Assembly (NCBI GenBank): GCA_017883065.1
Contig: JADGOG010000018.1
Coordinates: 1 to 32,982, forward strand
Direction of reading: 5' to 3'
Origin: Acidimicrobiales bacterium
GTDB lineage: Bacteria > Actinomycetota > Acidimicrobiia > Acidimicrobiales > RAAP-2
Length of the DNA: 32,982 bases
Part shown: positions 1 through 9,699 of the stretch, piece by piece
How positions within the stretch are numbered: position 1 is the first letter of the stretch
Layout of the letters: the number at the start of each line of letters is the position of its first letter
Program-made: the position numbers and the translations under genes
The notes under the pieces: model-generated
What the model was told of the DNA's origin: nothing
The model's database searches: none
The model's input: only the letters and a program-made list of their open reading frames with translations

Positions 1-1333
1 CCGCTCTCCGGGGACCCCGGGGGCATCGGGGGCGTCGGGTGGCGACACGTCCTCCCGAGGCGGCCGGCGCGGGCCGGCAGAGGGTACGGACCGGGGCCGG
101 GGCGATCAGCGGCCACCGGGGGGCAGGCGGACCCAGACCGGTCAGTCCCGGGGAACCGGAAGCGGCCGGCGGGACAGCGAAGGGCGCCGGGACCGTGACG
201 ACCGCCCGTCCCGGGCGGAGGGCGACCGACCGCGCACGGGACGGGGAAGCGGCGGATCCACCGGCTACCAGGGGGAGCGGGGCCGTACGCCCGGCGCAAA
301 CCGGACGACCAGGGGGAGCGGCCCGGGTCAACGTCCGTCAGGTGGGCAGCGGTCGGGCGGACCCCGTCCGTCCGGCTCGGACTGGGAGGAGCGGTCGTCC
401 CGGCCCCCGGTGGTCCGCAAGGGGTGGGGGAGCGTGGCCCGGCGCGGAGCCAGCCAGGTGCGGGACGGGTCCGAGGCCCATGGGCCGGACGAGGACACCC
501 CCGAAGGCCGGCGACGGGCCCGTACCCGCACCGACGAGTTCGTCCCCGAACGGTTCGAGCGCACCGACAACCGGCGATCCAAGGGGTCGGGCAGTCCCGA
601 CAGCCTTCGCCCGCCGGCCCACCGGGCCGTCCAGGCACCGGCCGAACTGCCGGCCGACATCGCCAACGAGCTGGCGTCGGCGGCCGGGCCCGACTGGAAC
701 CAGCTGCGGGAGCGGATCACCGAGCGGATGGCGGCCGGAATCGGCGCCTACGAGCGCGAGCGGTACCGCGACGCATCCCGGATCCTGAAGACGGTTGTGG
801 ACTCCATCCCCAATGCGCCCTCCGCCCGGGAGCTCCTGGCCCTCAGCCAGTACCACCAGAGCTACTGGAAGGCGGCACTGCCCAACCTCGAGGCATTCGC
901 GGCGCTGACCGGTTCGGTGGACCAGCATCCGGTACGCATGGACTGCCACCGGGCGCTCGGCCGGCCGAAGCGGGTGGAGGCGCTCTTCGACGAGCTGCGC
1001 AAGGGATCACCCGATCCCGAGGTGCTCTCCGAGGGACGCCTGGTCCTCGCCGGCACCCGGGCCGACGGAGGCGACCTGGCCGGAGCGGTGACCCTGTTGG
1101 TCGAGGCCGGAGCCGGCCGGTTGGTCCGCAACCCGGCGGAGCGCCATCTCCGGCAGTGGTACGTCCTCGGGGACCTGATGGAGCGCTCCGGGGACCTCCC
1201 CAAGGCCCGGGAGCTCTTCTTGCGGATCAGGGCCGCCGATCCTGACGCCTACGACGTCACCGAGCGGCTCGAGTCGCTCGGCCCACCGACGTCGACGAGG
1301 CGGACGCCGAACCGGGCACGCGGCGCCCGTTAG
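1..1333 (+). CDS. TPR-like protein with Arg/Gly-rich disordered N-terminus (5' end missing)
   Basis: The reading frame is already open at base 2 and stops at 1331-1333, giving about 443 visible residues; the true start lies before the window. The first ~190 residues are dominated by Gly, Arg, Ser, Pro and Asp with many RG/RGG-like steps and should be disordered and basic. From about 720 the protein becomes helical: a segment starting IGAYERERYRDASRIL, then blocks such as SARELLALSQYHQSYWKAAL and WYVLGDLMERSGDLPKAREL, look like tetratricopeptide hairpins. No catalytic motif is visible. TPR proteins usually act as binding scaffolds, and the RG-rich arm could bind RNA, but both points are family-level inference. 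A GTG at 410 could serve as an internal start, but the upstream frame is open and of similar composition, so I treat it as one gene. The -10 box of the next gene overlaps its stop codon. Confidence 0.7.
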   Translation, partial: RSPGTPGASGASGGDTSSRGGRRGPAEGTDRGRGDQRPPGGRRTQTGQSRGTGSGRRDSEGRRDRDDRPSRAEGDRPRTGRGSGGSTGYQGERGRTPGANRTTRGSGPGQRPSGGQRSGGPRPSGSDWEERSSRPPVVRKGWGSVARRGASQVRDGSEAHGPDEDTPEGRRRARTRTDEFVPERFERTDNRRSKGSGSPDSLRPPAHRAVQAPAELPADIANELASAAGPDWNQLRERITERMAAGIGAYERERYRDASRILKTVVDSIPNAPSARELLALSQYHQSYWKAALPNLEAFAALTGSVDQHPVRMDCHRALGRPKRVEALFDELRKGSPDPEVLSEGRLVLAGTRADGGDLAGAVTLLVEAGAGRLVRNPAERHLRQWYVLGDLMERSGDLPKARELFLRIRAADPDAYDVTERLESLGPPTSTRRTPNRARGAR

Positions 1334-1342
1334 GCTCTGACC
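1331..1342 (+). promoter_or_regulatory. Leaderless -10 box for the aldolase gene
   Basis: TAGGCT at 1331-1336 overlaps the stop codon of the upstream gene and ends 6 nt before the ATG at 1343. There is no Shine-Dalgarno sequence in between. This spacing fits transcription starting at or next to the A of the ATG. No convincing -35 box is visible. Confidence 0.5.
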
Positions 1343-2392
1343 ATGAATCTCGAACAGCTACTCGGCGACGAGGCGGACTCGCTGCTCAACCATGAGGCCA
1401 AGGCCTTCGGCGCGGAGCACCTGACGCTCCCCGGCCCCGACCATCTGGACAACGTCTTCGTCGACTCCGACCGTTCGACGACCGTGCTGCGCAACCTCGG
1501 GACCCTCCACAACACCGGGCGCCTGGCCGGCACCGGCTACCTCTCGATCCTCCCCGTCGACCAGGGGATCGAGCACTCGGCTGCGGCCAGCTTCGCCAAG
1601 TTCCCGGCCTACTTCGACCCGGCCAAGCTCTGCGACCTGGCCATCGCCGGCGACTGCAACGCCATCGCCACCACCCTGGGTGGCCTGGGCATCGTGTCGC
1701 GGCGGTACGCCCACAAGATCCCCTTCATCGTGAAGCTCAACCACAACGACTTCCTCAACTACCCGAACACCTACGACCAGGTGATGTTCGCGGGGGTGGG
1801 CCAAGCCTCCGACCTGGGTGCCGTCGGTGTGGGTGCCACCATCTACTTCGGATCGGAGCACGCGGACCGCCAGATCGTCGAGGTGTCCCGTGCCTTCGAG
1901 GAGGCGCACCGGCTGGGCATGTTCACCGTGCTCTGGTGCTACCTCCGCAACCCGGCCTTCAAGCAAGCCGACACCGACTACCACGTGTCGGCGGACCTGA
2001 CCGGCCAGGCCAACCACCTCGGGGTGACCATCGAGGCCGACATCATCAAGCAGAAGCAGCCCGAGAACAACGGCGGCTACAACGCCCTCAAGTTCGGCAA
2101 GACCGACCCGCTGGTCTACAGCCAGCTGACCACCGACCACCCGATCGACCTCACCCGGTGGCAGGTGGTCAACTGCTATGCGGGCCGCATCCCGCTGATC
2201 AACTCGGGCGGCGAGTCCAAGGGCGCCGACGACCTGGCCCAGGCGGTCCGGACCGCGGTCATCAACAAGCGGGCCGGGGGGTCCGGCCTCATCGTGGGGA
2301 GGAAGGCCTTCCAGCGACCGACCGACGAGGGGGCCGCCCTCATCCACGCCATCCAGGACGTCTACCTCGACGCCGCCGTCACCATCGCCTGA
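1343..2392 (+). CDS. fbaB: Class I fructose-bisphosphate aldolase, DhnA/FbaB type
   Basis: The 349-residue product catalyses reversible cleavage of fructose 1,6-bisphosphate to dihydroxyacetone phosphate and glyceraldehyde 3-phosphate in glycolysis and gluconeogenesis. Its length matches Escherichia coli FbaB (350 aa), and long stretches resemble that enzyme: [11 protein letters not shown] near residue 70, IVKLNHND near 129, [18 protein letters not shown] at 221-238, and [11 protein letters not shown] near the end. Lys236 in ADIIKQK is the expected Schiff-base lysine and falls at the same number as in E. coli FbaB. The ATG at 1343 is chosen because it gives the family length and follows a -10 box at leaderless distance. 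It is followed by a 275-bp gap before korA, so it is probably its own transcription unit. The family call is secure; flux direction is not visible from sequence. Confidence 0.95.
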   Translation: MNLEQLLGDEADSLLNHEAKAFGAEHLTLPGPDHLDNVFVDSDRSTTVLRNLGTLHNTGRLAGTGYLSILPVDQGIEHSAAASFAKFPAYFDPAKLCDLAIAGDCNAIATTLGGLGIVSRRYAHKIPFIVKLNHNDFLNYPNTYDQVMFAGVGQASDLGAVGVGATIYFGSEHADRQIVEVSRAFEEAHRLGMFTVLWCYLRNPAFKQADTDYHVSADLTGQANHLGVTIEADIIKQKQPENNGGYNALKFGKTDPLVYSQLTTDHPIDLTRWQVVNCYAGRIPLINSGGESKGADDLAQAVRTAVINKRAGGSGLIVGRKAFQRPTDEGAALIHAIQDVYLDAAVTIA

Positions 2393-2446
2393 GGGGCCAT
2401 CGCCGTCACTGGTGCGACCGGTGCCGAGGGCGACCGGAAGCCCCAG

Positions 2447-2475
2447 CCCACTGCGGAAGAGGGGTTTCCGCTGGG
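2447..2475 (+). terminator. Hairpin downstream of the aldolase gene
   Basis: CCCA (2447-2450), a CT bulge and GCGGAA (2453-2458) pair with TTCCGC (2466-2471) and TGGG (2472-2475), leaving a 7-nt loop. It starts 55 nt after the aldolase stop codon. There is no T-run after the stem, so it may be a factor-assisted terminator or only a chance hairpin. Confidence 0.35.
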
Positions 2476-2513
2476 TGTGAAACGACCGGGATCCGCGGAT
2501 TGCCTCCTTGGTG

Positions 2514-2544
2514 TTGGCTACGGTGCTGGCGGGCGCCGTAGACT
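2514..2544 (+). promoter_or_regulatory. Possible korAB promoter
   Basis: TAGACT at 2539-2544 matches the actinobacterial -10 form TANNNT and is identical to the -10 box before the pgsA-like gene. TTGGCT at 2514-2519 could be the -35, but the 19-bp spacer is long. Transcription from here would give a leader of about 115-120 nt before the korA GTG. No other feature is recognised in the 2393-2667 gap apart from the hairpin at 2447-2475. Confidence 0.35.
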
Positions 2545-2667
2545 GGGTCATCGTGACAGCCATTTCGGAGTCCACGGTGTTCATCCGGGCGAACACCCAC
2601 GAAAGGTAACAGCGCCGAGTACGTGACCGGCGACTGAGCGCGGTACAGCAGCACGAAGAGGAGCACG

Positions 2668-4601
2668 GTGTCCAACACCACCCAACCCAAGCCACCGCAC
2701 CTACTCGACCGCGTGGTCATCCGGTTCGCCGGTGACTCCGGCGATGGGATGCAACTCGCCGGCGACCGGTTCACCACCTCGTCAGCCCTGTTCGGCAACG
2801 ACCTGGCCACCTTCCCGGACTTTCCGGCCGAGATCCGGGCCCCGGCCGGGACGCTCGCCGGCGTGTCGGCGTTCCAGGTCCACATCTCCGACCACGACAT
2901 CTCGACCGCCGGCGACTCGCCCAATGTCCTGGTGGCGATGAACCCGGCCGCCCTCAGGGCGAACATCGACTCGCTCCCCAAGGGGGCCACGGTGATCGTC
3001 AACGTGGATGCCTTCGAGGAGCGCAACCTGGTCAAGGCCGGCTACGAGAGCGACCCGCTGGGCGACGGCTCGCTGTCGGCCTACACGGTCTACGAGGTGC
3101 CGATGACCTCGATCACCACCGAGGTGTCCAAGGAGGCGGGGGTCAAGCCCCGCGACGCCGAGCGGTCCAAGAACTTCTTCGCCCTCGGGCTGATCAGCTG
3201 GCTCTACACCCGCCCCATCGAAGGAACCATGGGCTGGATCGAGGAGAAGTACGCCGGGAAGCCACTGGTCATGGAGGCCAATCTCCGGGCGTTCAAGGCG
3301 GGGTTCCACTTCGGGGAGACCACCGAGCTGTTCGAGTCCTCCTACGAGGTCAAGCCGGCCACCCTCGCTCCGGGCGAGTACGTCAACGTCACCGGCAACA
3401 CGGCCACCGCCTGGGGGTTGATCGTGGCCGCCACCCGCAGCGATCTCCCGTTGTTCCTCGGCACCTACCCGATCACCCCGGCCTCGGACATCCTCCACGA
3501 GCTGTCCAAGCACAAGCAGTTCGGGGTGCGCACCTTCCAGGCCGAGGACGAGATCTCCGGTATCGGCGCCGCCCTCGGTGCCGCATTCGGCGGGGCCCTC
3601 GGGGTGACCACCACCTCGGGACCGGGCGTCGACCTCAAGTCCGAGATGATCGGGCTGGCCATCAGCCTCGAGCTCCCGCTGCTGATCATCGACATCCAGC
3701 GCGGCGGGCCCTCCACCGGGCTCCCCACCAAGACCGAGCAGGCCGACCTGCTCCACGCCATGTACGGACGTCACGGCGAGGCCCCGTTGCCCATCGTGGC
3801 CGCCAAGACCCCGTCCCACTGCTTCGAGGCGACCGTCGAGGCGGTGCGGCTGGCGGTCAAGTACCGCACGCCGGTCATCCTCCTCTCGGACGGCTATCTG
3901 GCCAACGGGACCGAGCCGTGGAAGCTCCCCGATCTCGATCAGCTCCCCGACATCGATCCCGGCTTCGCCACCGACCCCAACCACGTGGACGACGACGGGA
4001 ATGCCGTGTTCTGGCCCTACCTGCGCGATCCGGAGACCCTCGCCCGCCCGTGGGCCCCTCCGGGCCTGGCCGGTCTCGAGCACCGGATCGGCGGCCTCGA
4101 GAAGGCCGACGGATCGGGCAATGTGGCCTACGACGGTGCCAACCACGAGAAGATGACCCGGCTGCGGGCCGCCAAGATCGCCGGCATCGCCCACGACATC
4201 CCGCCGACCGACGTCGACGACGAGGACGGTGCCGAGGTCCTGGTGATCGGGTGGGGCTCCACCTACGGAGCCATCGCCGCCGGTGTCCAACGGGTCCGTG
4301 CCCGGGGACACAAGGTGGCCCAGGCCCACCTCATGCACCTGAATCCCTTCCCCGCCGACCTCGGCGAGGTCCTCAGCAGCTACAAGAAGGTGCTGGTGCC
4401 CGAGGTCAACCTCGGCCAGCTCAGCCGACTGCTCCGGGCCGAGTACCTGGTGGACGCCATCTCCTTCACCCAGGTCCAGGGCGTCCCGTTCCGGGCCGCG
4501 GCCATGGAGTCGGCCATCCTCCAACAGATCGACGGGACCGCCGAGCGCTTCGCGGCCGAAGCGACCGGTTCCACCGACACCATCGAGAAGGGGTCCCTCC
4601 G

Positions 4602-4605
<4 letters not shown>
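2668..4605 (+). CDS. korA: 2-oxoglutarate:ferredoxin oxidoreductase, fused gamma-alpha subunit
   Basis: With KorB, this 645-residue subunit oxidatively decarboxylates 2-oxoglutarate to succinyl-CoA and passes electrons to ferredoxin, in place of or beside the NAD-linked dehydrogenase. Domains in order: the gamma domain (about 13-200) with the loop GDSGDGM at 22-28; the alpha domain that binds the pyrimidine end of thiamine diphosphate, with YPITPAS at 267-273 and FQAEDEISGIGAALGAAFGG after it; and the C-terminal transketolase-like domain from about 520. The fused gamma-alpha arrangement and length match KorA of mycobacteria. GTG at 2668 is the start, preceded by GAAGAGGAG at a good distance. 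The stop overlaps the korB ATG (ATGA), so the two are translationally coupled. The alternative substrate, another 2-oxoacid, cannot be excluded from sequence alone. Confidence 0.93.
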
Positions 4606-5666
<1,061 letters not shown>

Positions 5667-5744
5667 GCCTGTCGTCGTCGGCGGGCCTGAAGACCGTTCC
5701 GGATCGGTGAGGCCGCGCCCATCCAGGGGTGAGGAGCGTACCCG

Positions 5745-6293
5745 ATGACCACGTTCCTCGCCCTCCTGCGCAGCATCAACGTGGGTGGGCGCAACAAGGT
5801 GCCCATGGCCGAGCTGCGCTCGCTGGTCGGGTCGCTCGGATTCGGGAACGTGGCCACCTACCTGCAGAGCGGGAACGTGGTCTTCACCGGAGCCGGCCCG
5901 GCTGCCGCCGCCGGGAAGGCCATCGAAGAGGCGATCACCGAGCATCTGGGCCTGACCGTCCCCGTCCTGGTGAGGACGGACAAGCAGTTCGCCGAGGTGC
6001 TCCGAACCTCTCCGTTCCGGACCCTCGATGTCGACCCCAGGACCCTCCATGTGACGTTCCTCGGGGAGACCCCCGAGCCCGGGACGGTCCGGTCGCTGGA
6101 GACCGACGCCGTGCGCTTCGATCCCGATCGTCTCGAGGTGGTCGGTGGTGAAGTCTTCCTGCACTGCCCGGGTGGCTACGGGGAGACCAAGCTGAACAAC
6201 GCCTTCCTCGAGCGGCGCCTCGGCGTGGTCGCCACCACCCGAAACTGGCGAACGGTGACCACCCTGGCCGATATGGCCGGGGTCGGGACGTAG
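5745..6293 (+). CDS. DUF1697 family protein
   Basis: The 182-residue product has the DUF1697 opening: FLALLRSINVGGRNKVPMAELR, then LGFGNVATYLQSGNVVF. It ends in the family-like segment GYGETKLNNAFLERRLG and TTRNWRTVTTLADM. The length is normal for this family. Its biochemical role is unknown to me; the family is widespread in soil bacteria as a small cytosolic protein. ATG at 5745 is preceded by GTGAGGAG about 8 nt upstream. It lies 78 bp after korB on the same strand, so it may be read through from the kor operon or have its own promoter, but nothing suggests a functional link to KOR. Confidence 0.85.
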   Translation: MTTFLALLRSINVGGRNKVPMAELRSLVGSLGFGNVATYLQSGNVVFTGAGPAAAAGKAIEEAITEHLGLTVPVLVRTDKQFAEVLRTSPFRTLDVDPRTLHVTFLGETPEPGTVRSLETDAVRFDPDRLEVVGGEVFLHCPGGYGETKLNNAFLERRLGVVATTRNWRTVTTLADMAGVGT

Positions 6294-6316
6294 CGGCGCG
6301 CCGGGAGTCCGGTCGC

Positions 6317-6336
6317 CGCCGGTCCGACCACCGGCG
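6317..6336. terminator. Bidirectional terminator-like hairpin between convergent genes
   Basis: CGCCGGT (6317-6323) and ACCGGCG (6330-6336) form a perfect 7-bp GC-rich stem around a 6-nt loop. It sits in the 65-bp gap between two genes that point at each other. There is no T-run on either side, but the placement suggests it ends transcription both ways. Confidence 0.5.
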
Positions 6337-6358
6337 AGCTGGCCGTCAGCCGGTCGGG

Positions 6359-7600
6359 TCAGGTCCCCGCGTAGGTGGCGTAGTCACCGTCTGCGTTCAT
6401 GACCAGGCAGAACCGGGCGCTGGAGCAGGCGACCGAGGTGCCGATGCCGGTGTAGATCCGGGCCGGAGGGATGACCGGCACCGGTGCGGACCACGAGGTG
6501 CCGTTCCAGGTCACCACCGATCCAGCGGAGTCGACGGCCATGCAGAATGACGTGGTGGGGCACGAGATCCCGTCTAGGTCGCCATGGGGGTCAATGGTCT
6601 CCACCGGTGACCAGGACCTGGTGCCGTTGCGGTAGGAGAGCCCGGTTCCGCTGACGATGGCGCACAGGGAGGTGGTGGGGCAGTCGATGGCCGTGGCGTC
6701 GGTCGTCCCGGTCCCGCTCGAGGGCAGTGACGGCGCCCACGGCGCACTCTCGAGCGACCACGTGGTGCCGTTCCAGTCGAGCACGGAGGTCCCCACCACC
6801 GCCGTGCACGACGATGCCGAGGCGCACGAGATGCCGACTCGGCCGCCCTGATACAGCGAGACGGTGCCGCCGGTCGGTGTGGGGGAGCTGAACGCCCCTG
6901 GTGCCGTCCAGGTGCCGTTCCTCAGGGTGAACGCCTGTCCGGTGTTGTCGATCGCTGCGCACAGCTTCGGTGTGGGGCACGACACCGCAGCGGAGCGCGA
7001 ACCGGGATGCCCGCTCCCCGGATCGAGCGGGTTGGGGGCGGGTCGGGGAGCGGTGGCGAGGGCGGAGGGCGTCGACCAGTTGGTGCCGTCGCCGATACTG
7101 GCATGGTCGGACCCGTCGACGATGACGCAGGTCGGCCCCGAGGTGCAACTCACCGCCGGGAGGATCGGGGCGCTGATCGGTCCTGCCTTCGGAGCCGCCA
7201 GGTAGACCGACGGACCGGACCAGGCCGCCCCGTCCCAGGACGTAGTCACCCCCGACCCATCGGTCAGGGCGGCTCCGTACCCGCTGGAGCCCCCACCTAC
7301 GGCGATGCAGAAGGTGTCCGAGATGCACGAGAGCCCGGTGAACCCGCCCCCCGGTGGCAGAGTGGTGAGCGCCTGGCTCCACCCCGGGGCCGGGGCGGGG
7401 AGGGCCGGGATCGGGGTGGCCGGCCCGGCGCCGGTGGCCTGGGTGGTGGTGGTCGACGCCTGGGTGGTCGACGTGGCTCGTGACGCCCGGTCGAGGCTGG
7501 TCGACGTGGACGACGAGTCGGTGGAGCGACCGCAGGACGCCAGGGCGACCAGCGCCACGGTGGCCACCACGGCCGACCCCACGATGCGACGCTGTGCCAC
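6359..7600 (-). CDS. Secreted lipoprotein with seven Cys-pair repeats, possible beta-propeller
   Basis: The 413-residue product begins with a short basic end and a hydrophobic run closing in the lipobox LASC, followed by a Ser/Thr-rich linker, so it should be a membrane-anchored lipoprotein outside the cell. The body contains seven copies of a C-x5-C motif followed by a small hydrophobic strand: SCISDTFCIAV, SCTSGPTCVIV, SCPTPKLCAAI, SCASASSCTAV, DCPTTSLCAIV, SCPTTSFCMAV and ACSSARFCLVM. Between them recur WDGAAWS/WNGTTWS/WNGTSWS-type strands. Seven repeats of about 50 residues suggest a seven-bladed propeller with one disulfide per blade (inference). GTG at 7600 is the start, since AAGGGAGG stands 5-6 nt upstream. 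The ligand is unknown. Its gene is the last on the leftward strand before the convergent terminator. Confidence 0.75.
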   Translation of the reverse strand: MAQRRIVGSAVVATVALVALASCGRSTDSSSTSTSLDRASRATSTTQASTTTTQATGAGPATPIPALPAPAPGWSQALTTLPPGGGFTGLSCISDTFCIAVGGGSSGYGAALTDGSGVTTSWDGAAWSGPSVYLAAPKAGPISAPILPAVSCTSGPTCVIVDGSDHASIGDGTNWSTPSALATAPRPAPNPLDPGSGHPGSRSAAVSCPTPKLCAAIDNTGQAFTLRNGTWTAPGAFSSPTPTGGTVSLYQGGRVGISCASASSCTAVVGTSVLDWNGTTWSLESAPWAPSLPSSGTGTTDATAIDCPTTSLCAIVSGTGLSYRNGTRSWSPVETIDPHGDLDGISCPTTSFCMAVDSAGSVVTWNGTSWSAPVPVIPPARIYTGIGTSVACSSARFCLVMNADGDYATYAGT

Positions 7601-7697
7601 CCGCCTCCCTTGTGCCGGCCGATACCGCCCGACCGCCTCGGTGGACCACCAAGGCTACCGCCTCGATGGTGGGCACCGAAAGGGCGGCACCGGATGC

Positions 7698-8906
7698 TCA
7701 GTCCGCCGGCTGCTGACCCGAAGGGTCGAGGGATCGGAAGACCATGCCGGTCCGCGGCTTGGGGTGGAAGTAGGTGCTCTTCGGCGGCATCCGCCGACCG
7801 GCGCGGGCCCAGTCGGCGATCTGGTCGACGGTCACCGGACGGAGGAGGACCACCGCTTGGGCCGCATCGGAGGCGATGGCCCCGACCGCCTCGGACCAGC
7901 TGTTGACGAACTCGAGCTCGTGGTCGGGTAGCTCGGCGATGACCAGGGCGACCATCGACGAGTCCAAGGGAGCGCCGGCGGCCTCGGGTGTCCCGTCCTT
8001 GGGCGAGAGCAGCCAGGCGCCCGAGGCCATGATCAGGGCCAGGCACTCGGACTCGCCCAGGGCTCCGGTCGTGCGCTCGTCGAAGTCGCCGGCCCGGGTG
8101 ACGTCGAACCAGGACGAGAAGGCGTCGACCAGATCGAGTCCGTCCGGCAGCTCGGACAGCGCCCGGTGGATCGGACCCACGCGGAGCTGATCGGCTGCCA
8201 GCTCGACGATCAGGGCCATCACCAGATCGGAGCCGTCCGCCCCCGAGCCGCCGAGATCCCGATGGTACGTCCGGGCGGTCTCGTAGCGGTGGTGTCCGTC
8301 GGCCAGCACCACCGGAGCGGCGCCCACCGCCCCGGTCACCCCGGCGATCACCGAAGGGTCGTCGATCACCCACAGCTCATGGGTGACCTGGTCCCCGTCC
8401 TTGGCGGAGGCGTCCGGGGGTCCGGCCTGTTCGAAGGTGGCGGTCAGCCCGCTGCCCAGGGAGAGGCCCCAGATCGGCGAGAGGTTGGACCGGGTGGCAC
8501 GCAGCAGGTCGAGTCGATCGCTCTTCGGCTTGGGCAGGGTCTGCTCGTGGGGGAGGATGTCCGCCGCACTCCGGTCGTCGATGCCCAGTGCGCCGATCAC
8601 CCCGTTGGTGGTCTGGCCGTCCGACGTGGTCATCCGGTAGGCGTAGAGGGACGGCCGGGGGTCCCGCCGGAGGATGCCCTCCTCCTGCCACCGTTCCAGC
8701 TGCCGGGCCGCGTGCTGGTAGCGGTCCAGGCCGGCTCGGTGGTCGGGTTCGGGGAGCTCGACGCGCACGGCGTTGGCACTGTGACGGCCGGCCAGCCGGG
8801 CGCGTTCCTCGGGTCCGACCACGTCGTAGGGAGGGGCGACGACCATGGAGAGATCGACTCGGGCCGAGTCGTACCGGAGTCCTTCGAACGGTTCGAATCG
8901 AGGCAT
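7698..8906 (-). CDS. DUF1015 family protein
   Basis: The 402-residue product matches DUF1015 in length and in its hallmark blocks: an N-terminal RFEPFEGLRYD and VVAPPYDVV, a middle block HEQTLPKPKSDRLDLLRAT with SPIWGL, and the block VVLADGHHRYETA. The biochemical role is not established to my knowledge. I chose ATG at 8906 because MPRFEPFEG is the normal family N-terminus; an upstream in-frame start adds only six unrelated residues. It lies 51 bp beyond the SGNH hydrolase gene and 97 bp before the lipoprotein gene, all on the same strand, so a loose operon is possible. A conserved His pair in DGHHRY suggests a metal or phosphate site, which is inference. Confidence 0.85.
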   Translation of the reverse strand: MPRFEPFEGLRYDSARVDLSMVVAPPYDVVGPEERARLAGRHSANAVRVELPEPDHRAGLDRYQHAARQLERWQEEGILRRDPRPSLYAYRMTTSDGQTTNGVIGALGIDDRSAADILPHEQTLPKPKSDRLDLLRATRSNLSPIWGLSLGSGLTATFEQAGPPDASAKDGDQVTHELWVIDDPSVIAGVTGAVGAAPVVLADGHHRYETARTYHRDLGGSGADGSDLVMALIVELAADQLRVGPIHRALSELPDGLDLVDAFSSWFDVTRAGDFDERTTGALGESECLALIMASGAWLLSPKDGTPEAAGAPLDSSMVALVIAELPDHELEFVNSWSEAVGAIASDAAQAVVLLRPVTVDQIADWARAGRRMPPKSTYFHPKPRTGMVFRSLDPSGQQPAD

Positions 8907-8957
8907 GGCCCTTGCGTAGCACACCGACGCCGCCGGATCGGTGGCTCTCCGGGTGGC

Positions 8958-9680
8958 TCAGGCGTACCGGGTGATCAGGCTGGCCAGCGCCTGCGTACCC
9001 GTTGGCTGCAGGTGGACCTGGTCGGACGTGAACCACTCGGGATGGGGTGTGGACAGGGCGTTCCAGTCGGCCAGCACCGCCACCCCCGGGTAGCGGGCCA
9101 CCCCTGCGGCCAGGACGGCGTTGTCGGGGGCCTCCCACGACCGGGGGACATTCACGTTGACGAACACCACCCGCTTGGCCCCGGCGGCCGCCTGCATCAT
9201 GGCGTCGAAGTCCGAGGAGGTCACCGACCCGTTGGTCCCCAGCTCGACCACCAGCACGTTCCCCAGCGTCCCCGCCGCCCGATCGGCCTGGACGATGCCG
9301 ATGCCGGTCTCGAACTGCCGGCTGACCAGCCCGTCGACCTGGGCCCCGGGGATGTCCGCCTGGAGGTCGGACTGGATGTCCAGCATGATCGAGTCGCCCA
9401 CGGCGGTCACCGGTCCGGCCACGGGTGCCGTGCCGGGCGCTCCGCTGCCGACGGCGACGGTGGTGGAAGTGGTCGACGTCGATGTCGATGTGGACGTGGA
9501 GGGAGCGACGTGACCCGAGCCCGGCGTCGTCGATGCGCTCCTCGACCCCGGCGTGGTGGTCGGGCCGGCCGCCGATGCGGCATGGTCCGACTGGCGCACG
9601 ACGGCAACCACCACCAGGGCGGCCAGCACGGCGACCAGCACGGCGGCGATGATCTTGTCGGATCGGGAGACCTTGGACAT
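8958..9680 (-). CDS. Membrane-anchored SGNH/GDSL-type hydrolase or acyltransferase domain protein
   Basis: The 240-residue product has one transmembrane anchor (about 10-28) after a short basic start. A Ser/Thr/Pro/Gly-rich linker (about 32-90) with a pure (ST)n run follows, and then an extracellular SGNH domain. Visible blocks are VGDSIM (nucleophile Ser97), ELGTNG (block III Asn) and SDQVHLQPTGTQALA with Asp220 and His223. This spacing resembles the SGNH domains attached to acyltransferase-3 membrane proteins, which handle acetyl groups on cell-wall or surface sugars, but here the domain stands alone. I chose ATG at 9680 (MSKVSRSDK) because the upstream extension lacks any domain and would overlap the MFS gene. 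The substrate is unknown. The (ST)n tract is coded by simple repeats near 9470-9500 and may vary in length between strains. Confidence 0.78.
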   Translation of the reverse strand: MSKVSRSDKIIAAVLVAVLAALVVVAVVRQSDHAASAAGPTTTPGSRSASTTPGSGHVAPSTSTSTSTSTTSTTVAVGSGAPGTAPVAGPVTAVGDSIMLDIQSDLQADIPGAQVDGLVSRQFETGIGIVQADRAAGTLGNVLVVELGTNGSVTSSDFDAMMQAAAGAKRVVFVNVNVPRSWEAPDNAVLAAGVARYPGVAVLADWNALSTPHPEWFTSDQVHLQPTGTQALASLITRYA

Positions 9681-9699
9681 CGATACCAGTTTGGCCTGT

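Noticed and set aside
39..788. A 249-codon frame at the window start
   Set aside because: It is out of frame with the TPR protein, ends within it and is only low-complexity Arg/Pro/Gly sequence. The frame open from base 2 leads into a domain with structure.
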